Positions 1 through 10,338 of a stretch of 64,000 nt of DNA are shown piece after piece (the stretch's first letter is position 1; each line of letters opens with the position of its first letter). The translations under genes and the position numbers were made by a program. Source of the stretch: an uncultured Paracoccaceae bacterium (GTDB taxonomy: Bacteria; Pseudomonadota; Alphaproteobacteria; Rhodobacterales; Rhodobacteraceae); assembly GCA_937924905.1 (NCBI GenBank), contig CALDUK010000008.1:46556-110555 (forward strand), given 5' to 3'. The notes beneath the pieces were generated by a model, which was not told where the DNA came from, did no database searches, and saw only the letters and a list, made by a program, of their open reading frames with translations.

Positions 1-122
1 TCTGGCGGCATGCCATCCATGGCGACGACGCCTTTCAGAAAGTCAGACCCTTGCGCAAAAAGTTTGCGACCCGTTTCAAGCGCTGGTGTGTCCGGCTCGG
101 CGATGGGGAAAGGAAGCGTCAT
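1..122 (-). CDS. engB: Ribosome biogenesis GTP-binding protein EngB/YihA (N-terminus only, truncated by window edge)
   Basis: Translated start MTLPFPIAEPDTPALETGRKLFAQGSDFLKGVVAMDGMPP resembles the EngB N-terminus; ATG overlaps the stop of the MOSC gene; yidC-MOSC-engB order is common in Rhodobacteraceae. Confidence 0.65.
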   Translation of the reverse strand, partial: MTLPFPIAEPDTPALETGRKLFAQGSDFLKGVVAMDGMPP

Positions 123-859
123 TGGGCCACCAGCGCATCGCCGGCTGAAAGCGTGCCGCTGTCAAGGACAGTCGCATAGACGCCAAATTCTTGGTGGCCC
201 AGCGCATCGAGCGCGCCCAGAGTATCGGCGTCGCGGCGTCCGGTTTCGGGGTTGGCCATGGTTGCTTTGCACCGGGTGATTTCGCATTCGACCCTGAAGC
301 TGACATCGCCGATGCGGATCGTTTCACCGACCCAGTCTTTTTCGGCCCAGGGGGCAATGCCATCGACCCAAAGGTTGGCCCGCCATCTGTCCGGTGACAG
401 GTCGTGCCCCATCCGTTGGCCAAGCGCGCGGTTTGACGACAGTGACGCGATGGCGATCCACGCCTGTGGCACGTCGGTCAGATGCGCGTCTTTGGCCCGG
501 TACAGCCCGGTTGGTGCGGGCAGATCCACAGACCAGATGCGGGCGATCCAATCGAGAAAAAGTGCTGTGTCGCGGTCGGGATGAAAAGTCACGCTGGTCG
601 TGGCAGGGTGCGTCAGGGTGATATCGCCGGTTTCGTCATTCAATGTGGCGGTGACGGCCATCAGATTGGGGTCGCTGACGCCGCGCAGAAAGTTGACTTT
701 CTTCGCCCAGCCGTCGGTCAGTTTTGACCGGTCATGCGTTGCGGCCCAGAACCGGTCAAACGCCATCCATTCGCCTGCTGTCAGGGTCACGCTTTGCAGT
801 TGTTCCCGACCGATGGCCTTAATCGGATGTCGCCAGATCTGGGCAAGCTGCGGCGTCAT
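119..859 (-). CDS. MOSC domain-containing protein
   Basis: 246-aa ORF with MOSC-like features (IWRHPIKAIGRE..., RANLWVDGIAPWAEKDWVG, RCKATMANPETGRRDADTL). Confidence 0.8.
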   Translation of the reverse strand: MTPQLAQIWRHPIKAIGREQLQSVTLTAGEWMAFDRFWAATHDRSKLTDGWAKKVNFLRGVSDPNLMAVTATLNDETGDITLTHPATTSVTFHPDRDTALFLDWIARIWSVDLPAPTGLYRAKDAHLTDVPQAWIAIASLSSNRALGQRMGHDLSPDRWRANLWVDGIAPWAEKDWVGETIRIGDVSFRVECEITRCKATMANPETGRRDADTLGALDALGHQEFGVYATVLDSGTLSAGDALVAQ

Positions 860-2832
860 TTCCGCTTCTTTTTCTTGCGCTTCGGCGTCGGACCTTTGGT
901 TTTTGGTGGCTCGGCTTTTTCGGCCACGATTTCGGCGGTTTCGCTGGCCAAATCCCCGGTTTCGGGCGTCTTGTCTTTGTTGGCTGACACCGGCGCAGGT
1001 GTGTTCTTGCCCCGGATATTGCCCAGAAGATCGGGTTTATAACCGTGACGCCACATGATGAAATACTGCTGCGAGAACGTGATCACGTTGTTGGCGATCC
1101 AATAGACGACCAGCCCGCTGGCAAAGCCGCCCAGCATGAACATAAAGACCCACGGCATCCAGGCGAAGATCATGCGCTGGGTTTCGTCTGTTGGGGCCGG
1201 GTTCAGCTTTTGCTGAAGCCACATCGAGATACCAAGCAACAGAGGCAGGATGCCAATAAAGATCAGCGCCATGATGCTTTCTGGTTGCGGGGCGGCCCAG
1301 GGCAAAAGCCCGTAAAAGTTAAAGATCGATGTCGGGTCCGGGGCGGACAAATCCTGAAACGGGCCGAACCAGGCAGCGTGGCGCAGTTCGATCGTGACAA
1401 AGATCACCTTATACAGCGAAAAGAAGATCGGGATCTGCATCAGGATCGGCAGACACCCGGCCGCCGGATTGACCTTTTCCTTTTTATAAAGCCCCATCAT
1501 TTCCTGTTGCAGCTTTTGGCGGTCGTCGCCTGATCGTTCCTTGATTTTTTCCATCTCGGGCTGCAGTTCTTTCATCTTCGCCATCGAGACATAGGATTTC
1601 CGCGCCAACGGGAAGAGAATTGCCTTGATCAAAAGGGTCAGCGCAATAATCGCCCAGCCCATATTGCCGATGGCGGCATTAAATTCATGCAATGCGAAAA
1701 AGATCGGCTTGGTCAGGAAATAGAACCAACCCCAGTCGATGGAATCGATGAAGCCTTCGATCACCTCTTCGCCGCCGAAGCCCATGAAATACGAGATTGA
1801 CGGGCCAAAGCCTTCGATCCTGCGCCCTGCTTCATAGTCGCGGATGGTTTCCCATTCTTTCGCGCCTGCAAAGACCTGTGTGGTGACGTTTTCAACAGCC
1901 CCCGGCGCGACGTTCACGGTCGGCATACGGGCGGCGGTGCGATAGACATCTTCCTGCTGAAGATACTGAACAACGCTGGTGAAAGGCAGCCCCTGTTGAG
2001 GGATCAACGTGGTCATCCAGTAATGGTCGGTGAAGCCCACCCATCCGCTGGTCTGTGCTTCGTCTACGCTGGCATTGTCGCCCCAGGCGGTGCCATCGGG
2101 CAGATCGGGGATGTCGTTATAGTCGATTTCTTCCAACTCGCCGTCAGTGCGGCGGATGGCACCTTCGTGGATGATGAAAAACCCGGACAGGTCCTGCGGC
2201 TCGCCCTGACGGGCGACGATGCCGTAAGGGGCAAGGCTTTGCGCTTGGGTGCCGGTGTTTTCGACCGATTGTGTCACGGTGAACATGAACCGGTCGTCCA
2301 CTTCGACCGTGCGGCGGAAGATCAGACCGGCGGGACTGTCCCACCGCAGCACGACGGGGGCGTCGGGCGTCAGGGTTGTGCCGCTTTCCACGGACCAAAG
2401 CGTGTCACTGGCCGGGACATCGCCGGTTTCAAGCGCGCCGCCAGCAAGCCATCCAAAGACGGCGTAGTAAGGATGTTCGCTGCCCACAGGGGACAAAAGG
2501 GTGACTTCGCTGGACCCTGGTTCGGCTTCGACTTGATAGTTAACCAGTGACAACTGATCGATGCGCCCCCCGGCCATGGAAAGGCTGCCATTCAGGCTGG
2601 GCGTTTCAATGGGCACGCGCGCGGCCTGAGGCGTGGCCTCGACAGTTTCATCCGGGCTGCTTGCGGCGGTGTCGGCGGCAGCAGACGGCACGCTGTCGAC
2701 CTGGCCTGCGGTTGTTTCCGAGGGCTGGGCATTCGGGTCCGGTGGCGGCGGCGCAAACAGGACCATCCAAACGATCAGGACCAGAGTGCTGAGCACCATG
2801 GCGAGGATGAGATTCTTGTTCTGACTGTCCAT
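856..2832 (-). CDS. yidC: Membrane protein insertase YidC
   Basis: 658 aa; N-terminal TM plus periplasmic domain; C-terminal YidC/Oxa1 region (GNMGWAIIALTLLIKAILFPLARKSYVSMAKMKELQPEM; NPAAGCLPILMQIPIFFSLYKV); basic tail. Confidence 0.97.
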   Translation of the reverse strand: MDSQNKNLILAMVLSTLVLIVWMVLFAPPPPDPNAQPSETTAGQVDSVPSAAADTAASSPDETVEATPQAARVPIETPSLNGSLSMAGGRIDQLSLVNYQVEAEPGSSEVTLLSPVGSEHPYYAVFGWLAGGALETGDVPASDTLWSVESGTTLTPDAPVVLRWDSPAGLIFRRTVEVDDRFMFTVTQSVENTGTQAQSLAPYGIVARQGEPQDLSGFFIIHEGAIRRTDGELEEIDYNDIPDLPDGTAWGDNASVDEAQTSGWVGFTDHYWMTTLIPQQGLPFTSVVQYLQQEDVYRTAARMPTVNVAPGAVENVTTQVFAGAKEWETIRDYEAGRRIEGFGPSISYFMGFGGEEVIEGFIDSIDWGWFYFLTKPIFFALHEFNAAIGNMGWAIIALTLLIKAILFPLARKSYVSMAKMKELQPEMEKIKERSGDDRQKLQQEMMGLYKKEKVNPAAGCLPILMQIPIFFSLYKVIFVTIELRHAAWFGPFQDLSAPDPTSIFNFYGLLPWAAPQPESIMALIFIGILPLLLGISMWLQQKLNPAPTDETQRMIFAWMPWVFMFMLGGFASGLVVYWIANNVITFSQQYFIMWRHGYKPDLLGNIRGKNTPAPVSANKDKTPETGDLASETAEIVAEKAEPPKTKGPTPKRKKKKRK

Positions 2833-3541
2833 AAACCGCGTGCCCCGCTTGTCACCGATTGCGTCGGTGGTTCAAACCCCGGATCGCCAAAAAGTGCAAG
2901 GGATCACCCTGCCGTTTTTGGGTCGCTTCGGGGTGAAATAGGGCCTTTTGCCGTCTTGTTAAAGATATCGGACGGCGTTGGAGGACGCGCGTTTCTGCAT
3001 GTGACATATGAAATGCCGCGTTTGGTGTCGTCTTCGAAACAAGAAAACGGCCCCATTCGCGCACAGAATCCGGGTTTTACATAGGACGAGACCCGCAGCG
3101 GCCATGCAAGTGCATCCGGCGTGCCTTGGGGCAGCCGGTTCAGGGGTTAGCCAGACTGGTCTCTCGTAACATCGGCGCGCCTGTGACGCGGGCTGTTCAG
3201 ACCGGGGCGTCCATACGGGACGCGTGACACATGGGTGGTCTGCCTTGGCCGTCATCGGCCAAAGCGGAGCCCGAAAGTCGGGTACGTACGGGCGGGAAGG
3301 TCTTTGAAAAAGGTTAATGTCGGGTGATCTGAGCGTACGGTGCAGACGGACGCACCGTGAAAACGCGGCATTTGCGCCTGTTCAATTGCTTATTCGACGT
3401 CTCATGCAAAGCTGACCTTTGTTGATACGTGATCCCGGATGGTCTTAAAGGCCGCAGAATTTCGACCGCGGAACAGACCGATTTCGGCTCGAAGGTGCGG
3501 CTGCGGTGTTCGCTTTGGGGGATGCCTTGAGAGGTTCGGCC

Positions 3542-4396
3542 CTAGCGCTCATCCCGGGTCAGTCCGGCAAAATCAAAAAGCTTGGGATCCAGAAGATGCG
3601 AGGGTCTGGCATTCATCAGGGCGCGGAACATGACTTGCCGCCGGCCGGGGGCATTCTTTTCCCACCCGTCAAGGATGGCTTTCACCTGTTGACGCTGCAA
3701 ACCGTCCTGACTGCCGCAAAGGTCGCAGGGAATGATCGGATAATTCATGGCACTGGCAAACCGCGCGCAATCGTCTTCGGCGACATGAGCAAGCGGGCGG
3801 TAAAGGAAAAGATCGCCTTCTTCGTTCACCAGTTTGGGCGGCATTGTTGACAGCCGTCCGCCGTGGAACAGGTTCATAAAGAAGGTTTCCAGAATATCGT
3901 CGCGGTGATGGCCAAGAACCACGGCCGAACATCCTTCTTCGCGCGCGACACGGTAAAGATGGCCCCGACGCAGCCGCGAGCAAAGGGCGCAATAGGTCCG
4001 GCCTGCGGGCACTTTATCGGTGACGATGGAATAGGTGTCTTGATATTCGATCCGATGCGGCACGCCCATCTTTTTAAGAAAAGCGGGCAGGACGGTGGCG
4101 GGAAACCCAGGCTGACCCTGATCAAGATTGCAGGCCAATATGTCCACCGGCAGCAGCCCCCGCCATTTCAGCTCGTACAAGGCGGCCAGCAGTGTGTAAC
4201 TGTCCTTTCCTCCGGACATACAAACCAGCCATCGCGCCGGCGGCGCGTTCGGGGTGCGCGCATCGCGTTCGATCATGCCATATTGATCGATGGCCTCGCG
4301 CACGTTGCGGATGATCCGTTTTCGAAGCTTTTTGAACTCGGTCGTCGAAGGCGCGCCGTGAAAAAGCGGATGGATATCGTCGTTTTCGTCAAGCAT
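3542..4396 (-). CDS. ttcA: tRNA 2-thiocytidine(32) synthetase TtcA
   Basis: PP-loop [26 protein letters not shown] and [13 protein letters not shown] cysteine motifs; start set at [12 protein letters not shown] inside the longer ORF. Confidence 0.93.
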   Translation of the reverse strand: MLDENDDIHPLFHGAPSTTEFKKLRKRIIRNVREAIDQYGMIERDARTPNAPPARWLVCMSGGKDSYTLLAALYELKWRGLLPVDILACNLDQGQPGFPATVLPAFLKKMGVPHRIEYQDTYSIVTDKVPAGRTYCALCSRLRRGHLYRVAREEGCSAVVLGHHRDDILETFFMNLFHGGRLSTMPPKLVNEEGDLFLYRPLAHVAEDDCARFASAMNYPIIPCDLCGSQDGLQRQQVKAILDGWEKNAPGRRQVMFRALMNARPSHLLDPKLFDFAGLTRDER

Positions 4397-4469
4397 GGGC
4401 TGGGCATTAGTGAATTCGCGCCCATCCGACAAGCACCTCGTCCGATGGGTCGCCGCCCGATCGGGAATT

Positions 4470-5333
4470 TTACGTCTCGCCAATCTTGTCCTGCGTCCGG
4501 GTCTCAAAGTCTGACGCATCGTGGCGTTCGTGAAGTTGCAATTCGGGTTCGCCAAAGGCCCGGTTGACCATGCGACCGCGCTGCACCGCAGGGCGGGCGT
4601 CGATCTCAGCGGCCCAGCGTTGGACGTTGGTATAGCTTTCAACGTCAAGGAACGTTGCGGCATCATAAAGCCGTCCCAACGCAAGTTGTCCATACCAGGA
4701 CCAAATCGCGATATCGGCTATTGTGTAATCGTTGCCCAGCATGAACCGCCCGTCCGCCAGATGCTGGTTCAGCACGTCAAGCTGGCGTTTTGTTTCCATC
4801 GCGAACCGATTGATCGGGTATTCCCATTTTTCGGGCGCATAGGCGTAAAAATGGCCAAAGCCGCCACCAAGATAAGGCGCGCTGCCCATTTGCCAGAAAA
4901 GCCAGGACAGCATCTCGGGCCGCGTGTCTTTGGGGCCAAGGAAGGCATCGAACTTTTCCGCAAGGTGCAGAAGGATGGCACCGGATTCGAATACGCGGAT
5001 GTCTTTGTCGCCGGATCGGTCGAGCAAGGCCGGGATTTTCGAGTTTGGATTAACCTTCACAAAGCCCGAACTGAATTGATCGCCTTCGTTGATACGGATG
5101 AGCCACGCGTCATATTCGGCGTCGCCGATCCCTGCCGCCAGAAGTTCTTCCAGTAGAACGGTGACTTTCACACCGTTTGGGGTTGCCAGCGAATAAAGCT
5201 GAAATGGGTGTTTCCCGACCGGCAGGTCCTTTTCATGGGTGTGTCCCGCAATTGGCCGGTTGATGCTTGCGAACTGACCGCCATTTGAGCTGTCCCAGGT
5301 CCAGACCTTGGGCGGTGTGTAAGTGTCGGACAT
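4470..5333 (-). CDS. yghU: Glutathione-dependent disulfide-bond oxidoreductase, YghU-like GST
   Basis: [63 protein letters not shown] is characteristic of YghU; start at 5333. Confidence 0.9.
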   Translation of the reverse strand: MSDTYTPPKVWTWDSSNGGQFASINRPIAGHTHEKDLPVGKHPFQLYSLATPNGVKVTVLLEELLAAGIGDAEYDAWLIRINEGDQFSSGFVKVNPNSKIPALLDRSGDKDIRVFESGAILLHLAEKFDAFLGPKDTRPEMLSWLFWQMGSAPYLGGGFGHFYAYAPEKWEYPINRFAMETKRQLDVLNQHLADGRFMLGNDYTIADIAIWSWYGQLALGRLYDAATFLDVESYTNVQRWAAEIDARPAVQRGRMVNRAFGEPELQLHERHDASDFETRTQDKIGET

Positions 5334-5430
5334 TGGGTGTCTCCTGCGATCAGTTGTTTTGGCGAAGATAGGGCATCTGACCGCAGGGGAAAGGTGACTT
5401 GGCGCTTGCGATTGTTGGTGAACAGGACGG

Positions 5431-5655
5431 CTATCGATCAGGCACATTATCGACGCCCGAGCCACCCCAGGGATGACAGCGGATGATCCGACGGGCAGCC
5501 AGCCAAGCGCCACGCAACCCGCCATGCTTTTCCAGCGCTTCCAGCGCGTAGGCTGAACAGGTTGGATGATAGCGACAGTTCATGCCAACCCAGGGCGACA
5601 GCACCAGACGATAAGCCCGAACCGGGATCGAAAGGGTATAGGCCAAAGGTGTCAC
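5431..5655 (-). CDS. yidD: Membrane protein insertion efficiency factor YidD
   Basis: 74 aa with [26 protein letters not shown] and [14 protein letters not shown]. Confidence 0.95.
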   Translation of the reverse strand: MTPLAYTLSIPVRAYRLVLSPWVGMNCRYHPTCSAYALEALEKHGGLRGAWLAARRIIRCHPWGGSGVDNVPDR

Positions 5656-5999
5656 GCGTGGATCCTGTGCACCGCGTCAATCAGATCGGCTTTCAGCGTT
5701 TCAAAGTTGCGTTGCGCGGTTTCATCCCGGCGGCCAATCAGGACATAGTCGCAGGTGTCATGCCCATGATCCGGCAAGACAAGGCGCGCGACTTCGCGCA
5801 ACCGGCGTTTCGCGCGATTGCGGGCGACGGCGTTGCCGACCTTTTTTGAACAGGTGAACCCAATTCGGATGCCCGCAGGTTCGTCCAGACCGCGGCGGCG
5901 CATTTGCAGCGTGAATCCGGGCGTTGAGACGCGTTTGCCGCGCGCCGCGCTTAGAAAGTCGGCGCGTTTGGTAAGGGTGATGAGACCGGGCAGTTTCAT
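5652..5999 (-). CDS. rnpA: Ribonuclease P protein component RnpA
   Basis: [27 protein letters not shown] signature; between yidD and rpmH. Confidence 0.95.
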   Translation of the reverse strand: MKLPGLITLTKRADFLSAARGKRVSTPGFTLQMRRRGLDEPAGIRIGFTCSKKVGNAVARNRAKRRLREVARLVLPDHGHDTCDYVLIGRRDETAQRNFETLKADLIDAVHRIHA

Positions 6000-6067
6000 T
6001 TGGCTAGAAATGGCAAAACCGCCGACGGTTGCCCGTGGCGGTTCCCAAACACGCGACGAAGTCGCGG

Positions 6068-6205
6068 CTACGCGCTAAGTTTCTTGCGGCCACGCACACG
6101 GCGGGCGTTTAGAATCTTGCGACCGGCTTTGGTCGCCATGCGCGCGCGGAACCCGTGCCGCCGCTTGCGGACCAGGTTCGAGGGCTGGAATGTGCGCTTC
6201 GACAT
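6068..6205 (-). CDS. rpmH: 50S ribosomal protein L34
   Basis: [45 protein letters not shown]. Confidence 0.97.
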   Translation of the reverse strand: MSKRTFQPSNLVRKRRHGFRARMATKAGRKILNARRVRGRKKLSA

Positions 6206-6483
6206 CGCATCTCTCCGTTCAGCTGGCCCGGATTCGGGCGCTTTTGTGTTCCGAAGCCCGGTCTGTATGAGCATCCCCCAGCCAAGTCAACGGTATGGCC
6301 CCCGAAGTTTGCAACATTTTGGATCATTCGGGCTTTTGAATGTTTCAGAACCGAAAGATTCCCGGTTTTTGCCCCAAGTTCGTTCACTGCCCTTCACTCG
6401 CGCGTGATTGGCCTGCCAATTGCCCATTTTTACGGTCATCTACTGTCTCGAACGATGGACCCCGTACAAAGAAAGTGCTTGAT

Positions 6484-7221
6484 ATGACCTTCATGACAGA
6501 CACACCGCGCCTTGCCGGTGGTCTCGCAAAGAGACTGCCGCTGATCATAATTCTGGCTGTCGCGGCCATCGGCGCTTTCACGCTGCGCGACTACCTTAGT
6601 TTTCAGGCTTTGGCCGATAACCGCGAAACCCTGATCGCGTTTCGGGATGCGAACTATTTGCTGACGGTGCTGGCCTTTATCTGTGCTTATGTCGTCATCG
6701 TCGGGTTTTCGCTGCCGGGCGCGTCTATCGCCACGCTGACCGGCGGCTTTCTTTTCGCAACCTTCCCCGGCGCATTGTTCAACATCACAGGGGCCACCAT
6801 TGGGGCCACGGCCATCTTTATGGCGGCGCGCATGGGATTTGGCGAAAAGCTGGGCGCGAAACTGGAATCGTCAGATGGGGCCATCAAGAAGATCAAGGAC
6901 GGGATTGATGAAAACCAGTGGTCGATGCTGTTTCTGATCCGTCTGGTGCCTGCGGTTCCGTTCTTTATCGCGAACCTTCTGCCAAGCTTTTTGGAAGTCC
7001 CGCTGCACCGCTTTGTCATTTCGACGTTTTTGGGCATTATCCCAGGCGCGGTCGTGTATACCTCGGTCGGGGCCGGTCTGGGCGAAGTATTCGCGCGCGG
7101 TGAAACACCAAACCTTGGAATTATATTCGAGCCGCATATTCTGTTCCCGATACTTGGGCTTTGCGCATTGGCCGCACTTCCTATTGTGATCAAGGCTATT
7201 CGCGGCAAGGAAGGCATCTGA
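6484..7221 (+). CDS. TVP38/TMEM64 (VTT/SNARE-associated) family membrane protein
   Basis: Hydrophobic protein with GASIATLTGGFLFATFPGALFNITGATIGATAIFMAAR and FLIRLVPAVPFFIANLLPSF; start placed at the internal Met MTFMTDTPRL. Confidence 0.85.
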   Translation: MTFMTDTPRLAGGLAKRLPLIIILAVAAIGAFTLRDYLSFQALADNRETLIAFRDANYLLTVLAFICAYVVIVGFSLPGASIATLTGGFLFATFPGALFNITGATIGATAIFMAARMGFGEKLGAKLESSDGAIKKIKDGIDENQWSMLFLIRLVPAVPFFIANLLPSFLEVPLHRFVISTFLGIIPGAVVYTSVGAGLGEVFARGETPNLGIIFEPHILFPILGLCALAALPIVIKAIRGKEGI

Positions 7222-7224
7222 TCT

Positions 7225-8646
7225 ATGGAACGTATTAAAACGGATGTGCTGGTCATTGGGGCCGGGTCGGGCGGTCTTTCGGTTGCATCGGGTGCTGTCC
7301 AGATGGGGGCAAAGGTTGTCCTGCTGGAAGGCCACAAGATGGGCGGCGATTGCCTGAACTATGGCTGCGTCCCGTCAAAGGCGCTGCTGTCGGCAGCCAA
7401 ACACGCCCATGCCATGACGACGGGTGCCCCATTCGGGGTGACGCCGGCCCAGCCCAAGGTTGATTACGCGGCGGCCAAGGATCACGTCCAGAAGGCCATT
7501 GCGACGATCGAGCCACATGACAGCCAGGAACGGTTCGAAAGCCTGGGCGTTCATGTCATCCGCGAATACGGACGCTTTATAAGCGACACAGAAGTGCAAG
7601 CCGGTGACACGGTGATCGAAGCGCGGCGGATTGTTGTATCAACCGGCTCATCGCCCTTTGTCCCACCGATCCCCGGTTTGGATAAGGTCACGCATTTCAC
7701 CAACGAAAATATCTTTGACCTGCGCGAGCAGCCCGACCACCTTTTGGTTATTGGCGGTGGTCCCATCGGAATGGAAATGGCGCAGGCCCATGTTCGGCTT
7801 GGTTCGAAAGTTACTGTAATCGAAGGCGCCAAGGCGCTGGGCAAGGACGACCCGGAAGCCGCAGCCCTTGTGCTGGAAAAGATGCGCGCCGAAGGGATCG
7901 AAATTGTCGAAGACGCGCTGGCCGAAAAAATCAGCAAACGCGGCAAGGTGATCACGGTCGAAACCTCGAACGGCACATACAAAGGGTCACATCTGTTGAT
8001 GGCGGTAGGCCGCAAGGTGAATATCGACAAACTTGATCTTGATGTTGGCGGGGTCGGCTTTGACCGGGGCGGCATCAAGGTTGACGCGTCGCTTCGCTCG
8101 ACCTCGAACAAACGGGTTTATGCGATTGGCGATGTCGCAGGTGGTCTGCAATTCACCCATGTTGCTGGGTATCATGCGGGCGTGATCATCCGGTCGATGC
8201 TTTTTGGTTTGCCGTCCAAGGCAAGAACCGATCACATCCCTTGGGTGACCTATACCGACCCCGAACTGGCGCAAATCGGGCCGACCGAGGCCGAAGCGAT
8301 CAAGATGCACGGTGCGGGTGCGATCAAAACCGTGCGTTTTGAGTATTCGGGCAACGACCGCGCAATTGCGACGGGCAAAACCGACGGTTTCATCAAGGTG
8401 ATGGTCTTTAACAAACGCCCGATTGGCGTCACGATTGTCGGCGAAAATGCAGGCGATCTGATCAACACTTGGGCTTTGGCTATCGCAAATAAAATGAAAA
8501 TGGGGGCGGTCGCCGCAATGGTTGCACCTTACCCGACCTTGGGCGAGATCAACAAACGCGCCGCCGGGGCTTATTTCACCCCAACGCTTTTTGAGAACCC
8601 GACCGTAAAGAAAGTCGTCGGCTTCGTGCAACGCTATTTGCCTTGA
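7225..8646 (+). CDS. FAD-dependent pyridine nucleotide-disulfide oxidoreductase (mercuric reductase-like)
   Basis: GAGSGGLSVASGAVQMGAKVVLLEGHKMGGDCLNYGCVPSKALL (redox CxxxxC); NAD-binding VIGGGPIGMEMAQAHVRLGSKVTVIE; VYAIGDVAGGLQFTHVAGYHAG. Confidence 0.9.
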   Translation: MERIKTDVLVIGAGSGGLSVASGAVQMGAKVVLLEGHKMGGDCLNYGCVPSKALLSAAKHAHAMTTGAPFGVTPAQPKVDYAAAKDHVQKAIATIEPHDSQERFESLGVHVIREYGRFISDTEVQAGDTVIEARRIVVSTGSSPFVPPIPGLDKVTHFTNENIFDLREQPDHLLVIGGGPIGMEMAQAHVRLGSKVTVIEGAKALGKDDPEAAALVLEKMRAEGIEIVEDALAEKISKRGKVITVETSNGTYKGSHLLMAVGRKVNIDKLDLDVGGVGFDRGGIKVDASLRSTSNKRVYAIGDVAGGLQFTHVAGYHAGVIIRSMLFGLPSKARTDHIPWVTYTDPELAQIGPTEAEAIKMHGAGAIKTVRFEYSGNDRAIATGKTDGFIKVMVFNKRPIGVTIVGENAGDLINTWALAIANKMKMGAVAAMVAPYPTLGEINKRAAGAYFTPTLFENPTVKKVVGFVQRYLP

Positions 8647-8651
8647 CGCCT

Positions 8652-10055
8652 ATGTTTATTAACACGCTTTCCGGTCGCTTTCTTGTCCTTACGATTTTGT
8701 TCGTGATGCTGGCCGAAGTGTTTATTTTTGTCCCGTCCATCGCGCGGTTTCGGCAAGACTATATGCTTAACCATCTTGAGCGTGCGCAGATCGCATCGCT
8801 GGCCTTGCTGGCGGACGAAATGATCGAGCTGGAATTGGAACAGGAACTGCTGACCAACGCCGGTGTGTACAATGTCGTTCTGCGCCGTGACGAGATCCGG
8901 CAGTTGGCGCTGGCGTCAAGCATGCCGCGTCCGGTCTCGCAGACCTTTGACATTCGCGACCCGTCGGCCGGCTCGTTGATCATGGATGCCATTAGGCGTT
9001 TGGCGAACCCGGAACCCGAAGTGATCCGGGTGATCGGAACGCCTTTGCGGGATGCAGGTCTTTTGATCGAAGTGACAATGCCGACCGAACCGATGCGCGC
9101 CGCGATGCTGGACTATGGCTTGCGTGTTTTGATCCTGTCGGCGGTCATCTCGATCTTCACAGCAACGCTTTTGTTCTTTGCCGTGCGGTATTTCCTGGTC
9201 AAACCGATCTCGGGCGTGGTGTCCGCCATGAAAACCTATGCCGCCGCCCCCGAGGATGCGCGCCGTATCATCGTGCCAAAATCCAGCGTGCGCGAACTGG
9301 CCGAGGCTGAACTGGCCCTGAAGTCGATGCAGACCGATTTGACATCCGTTTTGCGTCAAAGCGAACGGCTTGCGTCGCTGGGCAGCGCAGTGGCCAAGAT
9401 CAGCCATGACTTGCGCAACATCCTGACAACGGCCCAGCTGTTTGCAGATCGTATTGAAAGCAGCCAGGACCCCGCCGTGGCGCGTATGGCGCCCAAACTG
9501 ATGAATTCGATCAGCCGTGCGGTGAACCTGTGCGAAAGCACGCTGGCCTTCGGCAAAGCGGAAGAGCCCCCGCCCGCCTTAACCGTGACCCCGCTGTCTT
9601 CGATTGCGCAAGACGTGGTCGACAGCGAACAACTGGCGGCCGACGGTGCACCGATTACCATTTCGCAATCCGTGACCGCAAACCTGACGGTGCGGGCGGA
9701 CCCCGAACAATTGTACCGCGTGTTGTCGAACCTTGTGCGGAATGCGCGCCAGGCCATTATCAGCACGGGCGAAGAAGGAACGATTTCCATTGATGCGGGT
9801 GAAAGCACACGCGCCTGGTGGATCACCGTGACAGACAGCGGCCCTGGCTTGCCGCCACGGGCCCAGGAACATCTTTTTACCCCGTTTCAGGGCACCGTCA
9901 GCAAGGGCGGTTCCGGCTTGGGCCTGGCCATTGCGGCTGAACTGGTGCGTGGCCATGGCGGCGCGCTGTCGCTGAAAAGCACAGGGCCAGAAGGAACCGT
10001 ATTCGAGATCAACCTGCCCAAGGCAGTCATCGGTCAGGGACAAGCTGCGGAATAG
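8652..10055 (+). CDS. Sensor histidine kinase
   Basis: N-terminal TM segments; H-box KISHDLRNILTTAQ; HATPase motifs NLVRNARQAI, VTDSGPGLP, GSGLGLAIAAELVRGHGG. ATG at 8652 preferred over the TTG at 8643. Confidence 0.88.
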   Translation: MFINTLSGRFLVLTILFVMLAEVFIFVPSIARFRQDYMLNHLERAQIASLALLADEMIELELEQELLTNAGVYNVVLRRDEIRQLALASSMPRPVSQTFDIRDPSAGSLIMDAIRRLANPEPEVIRVIGTPLRDAGLLIEVTMPTEPMRAAMLDYGLRVLILSAVISIFTATLLFFAVRYFLVKPISGVVSAMKTYAAAPEDARRIIVPKSSVRELAEAELALKSMQTDLTSVLRQSERLASLGSAVAKISHDLRNILTTAQLFADRIESSQDPAVARMAPKLMNSISRAVNLCESTLAFGKAEEPPPALTVTPLSSIAQDVVDSEQLAADGAPITISQSVTANLTVRADPEQLYRVLSNLVRNARQAIISTGEEGTISIDAGESTRAWWITVTDSGPGLPPRAQEHLFTPFQGTVSKGGSGLGLAIAAELVRGHGGALSLKSTGPEGTVFEINLPKAVIGQGQAAE

Positions 10056-10120
10056 ACCGGGCCAGTCTGAAAAACGACCTTGCAATGCCAGCGGCGGGAA
10101 GCTATCCCGCCCATGCTCGC

Positions 10121-10197
10121 GCGCTGGTAGCTCAGTTGGATAGAGTACTTGACTACGAATCAAGGGGTCGGGGGTTCGAATCCTCCCCAGCGCGCCA
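10121..10197 (+). tRNA. tRNA-Arg (anticodon ACG)
   Basis: Acceptor GCGCTGG pairs with CCAGCGC; anticodon arm CTTGA-CTACGAA-TCAAG; T-arm GGGGGTTCGAATCCTCC; encoded CCA. Confidence 0.97.
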
Positions 10198-10338
10198 TTT
10201 TAGTTTTACAATCGGTTCTGTTTCGGACTGCCGCCCCAGGCCGACAGGGATCACACCCATTGGAGTTGATCTGAACCGAATGTGGAATTGGGCTGTGCAT
10301 TCACACGAAAGCGCGTGGCAGGGATCGCCCACCTGTGG

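Noticed and set aside
2856-2892. tRNA-like T-arm (GGTGGTTCAAACCCCGGATCGCCA)
   Set aside because: Stem does not pair properly and no acceptor or anticodon arm upstream; chance similarity.
2959-3255. 98-aa and 70-aa minus-strand ORFs in the ttcA-yidC gap
   Set aside because: No domain, no good start context, biased composition; treated as non-coding pending RNA/synteny evidence.
10121-10197. tRNA-Arg as attachment site of a genomic island covering the EPS locus
   Set aside because: No integrase gene and no visible direct repeat of the tRNA 3' end at the far side (only a 10-nt CCCCAGCGCG match near 11293); not supported from this window alone.
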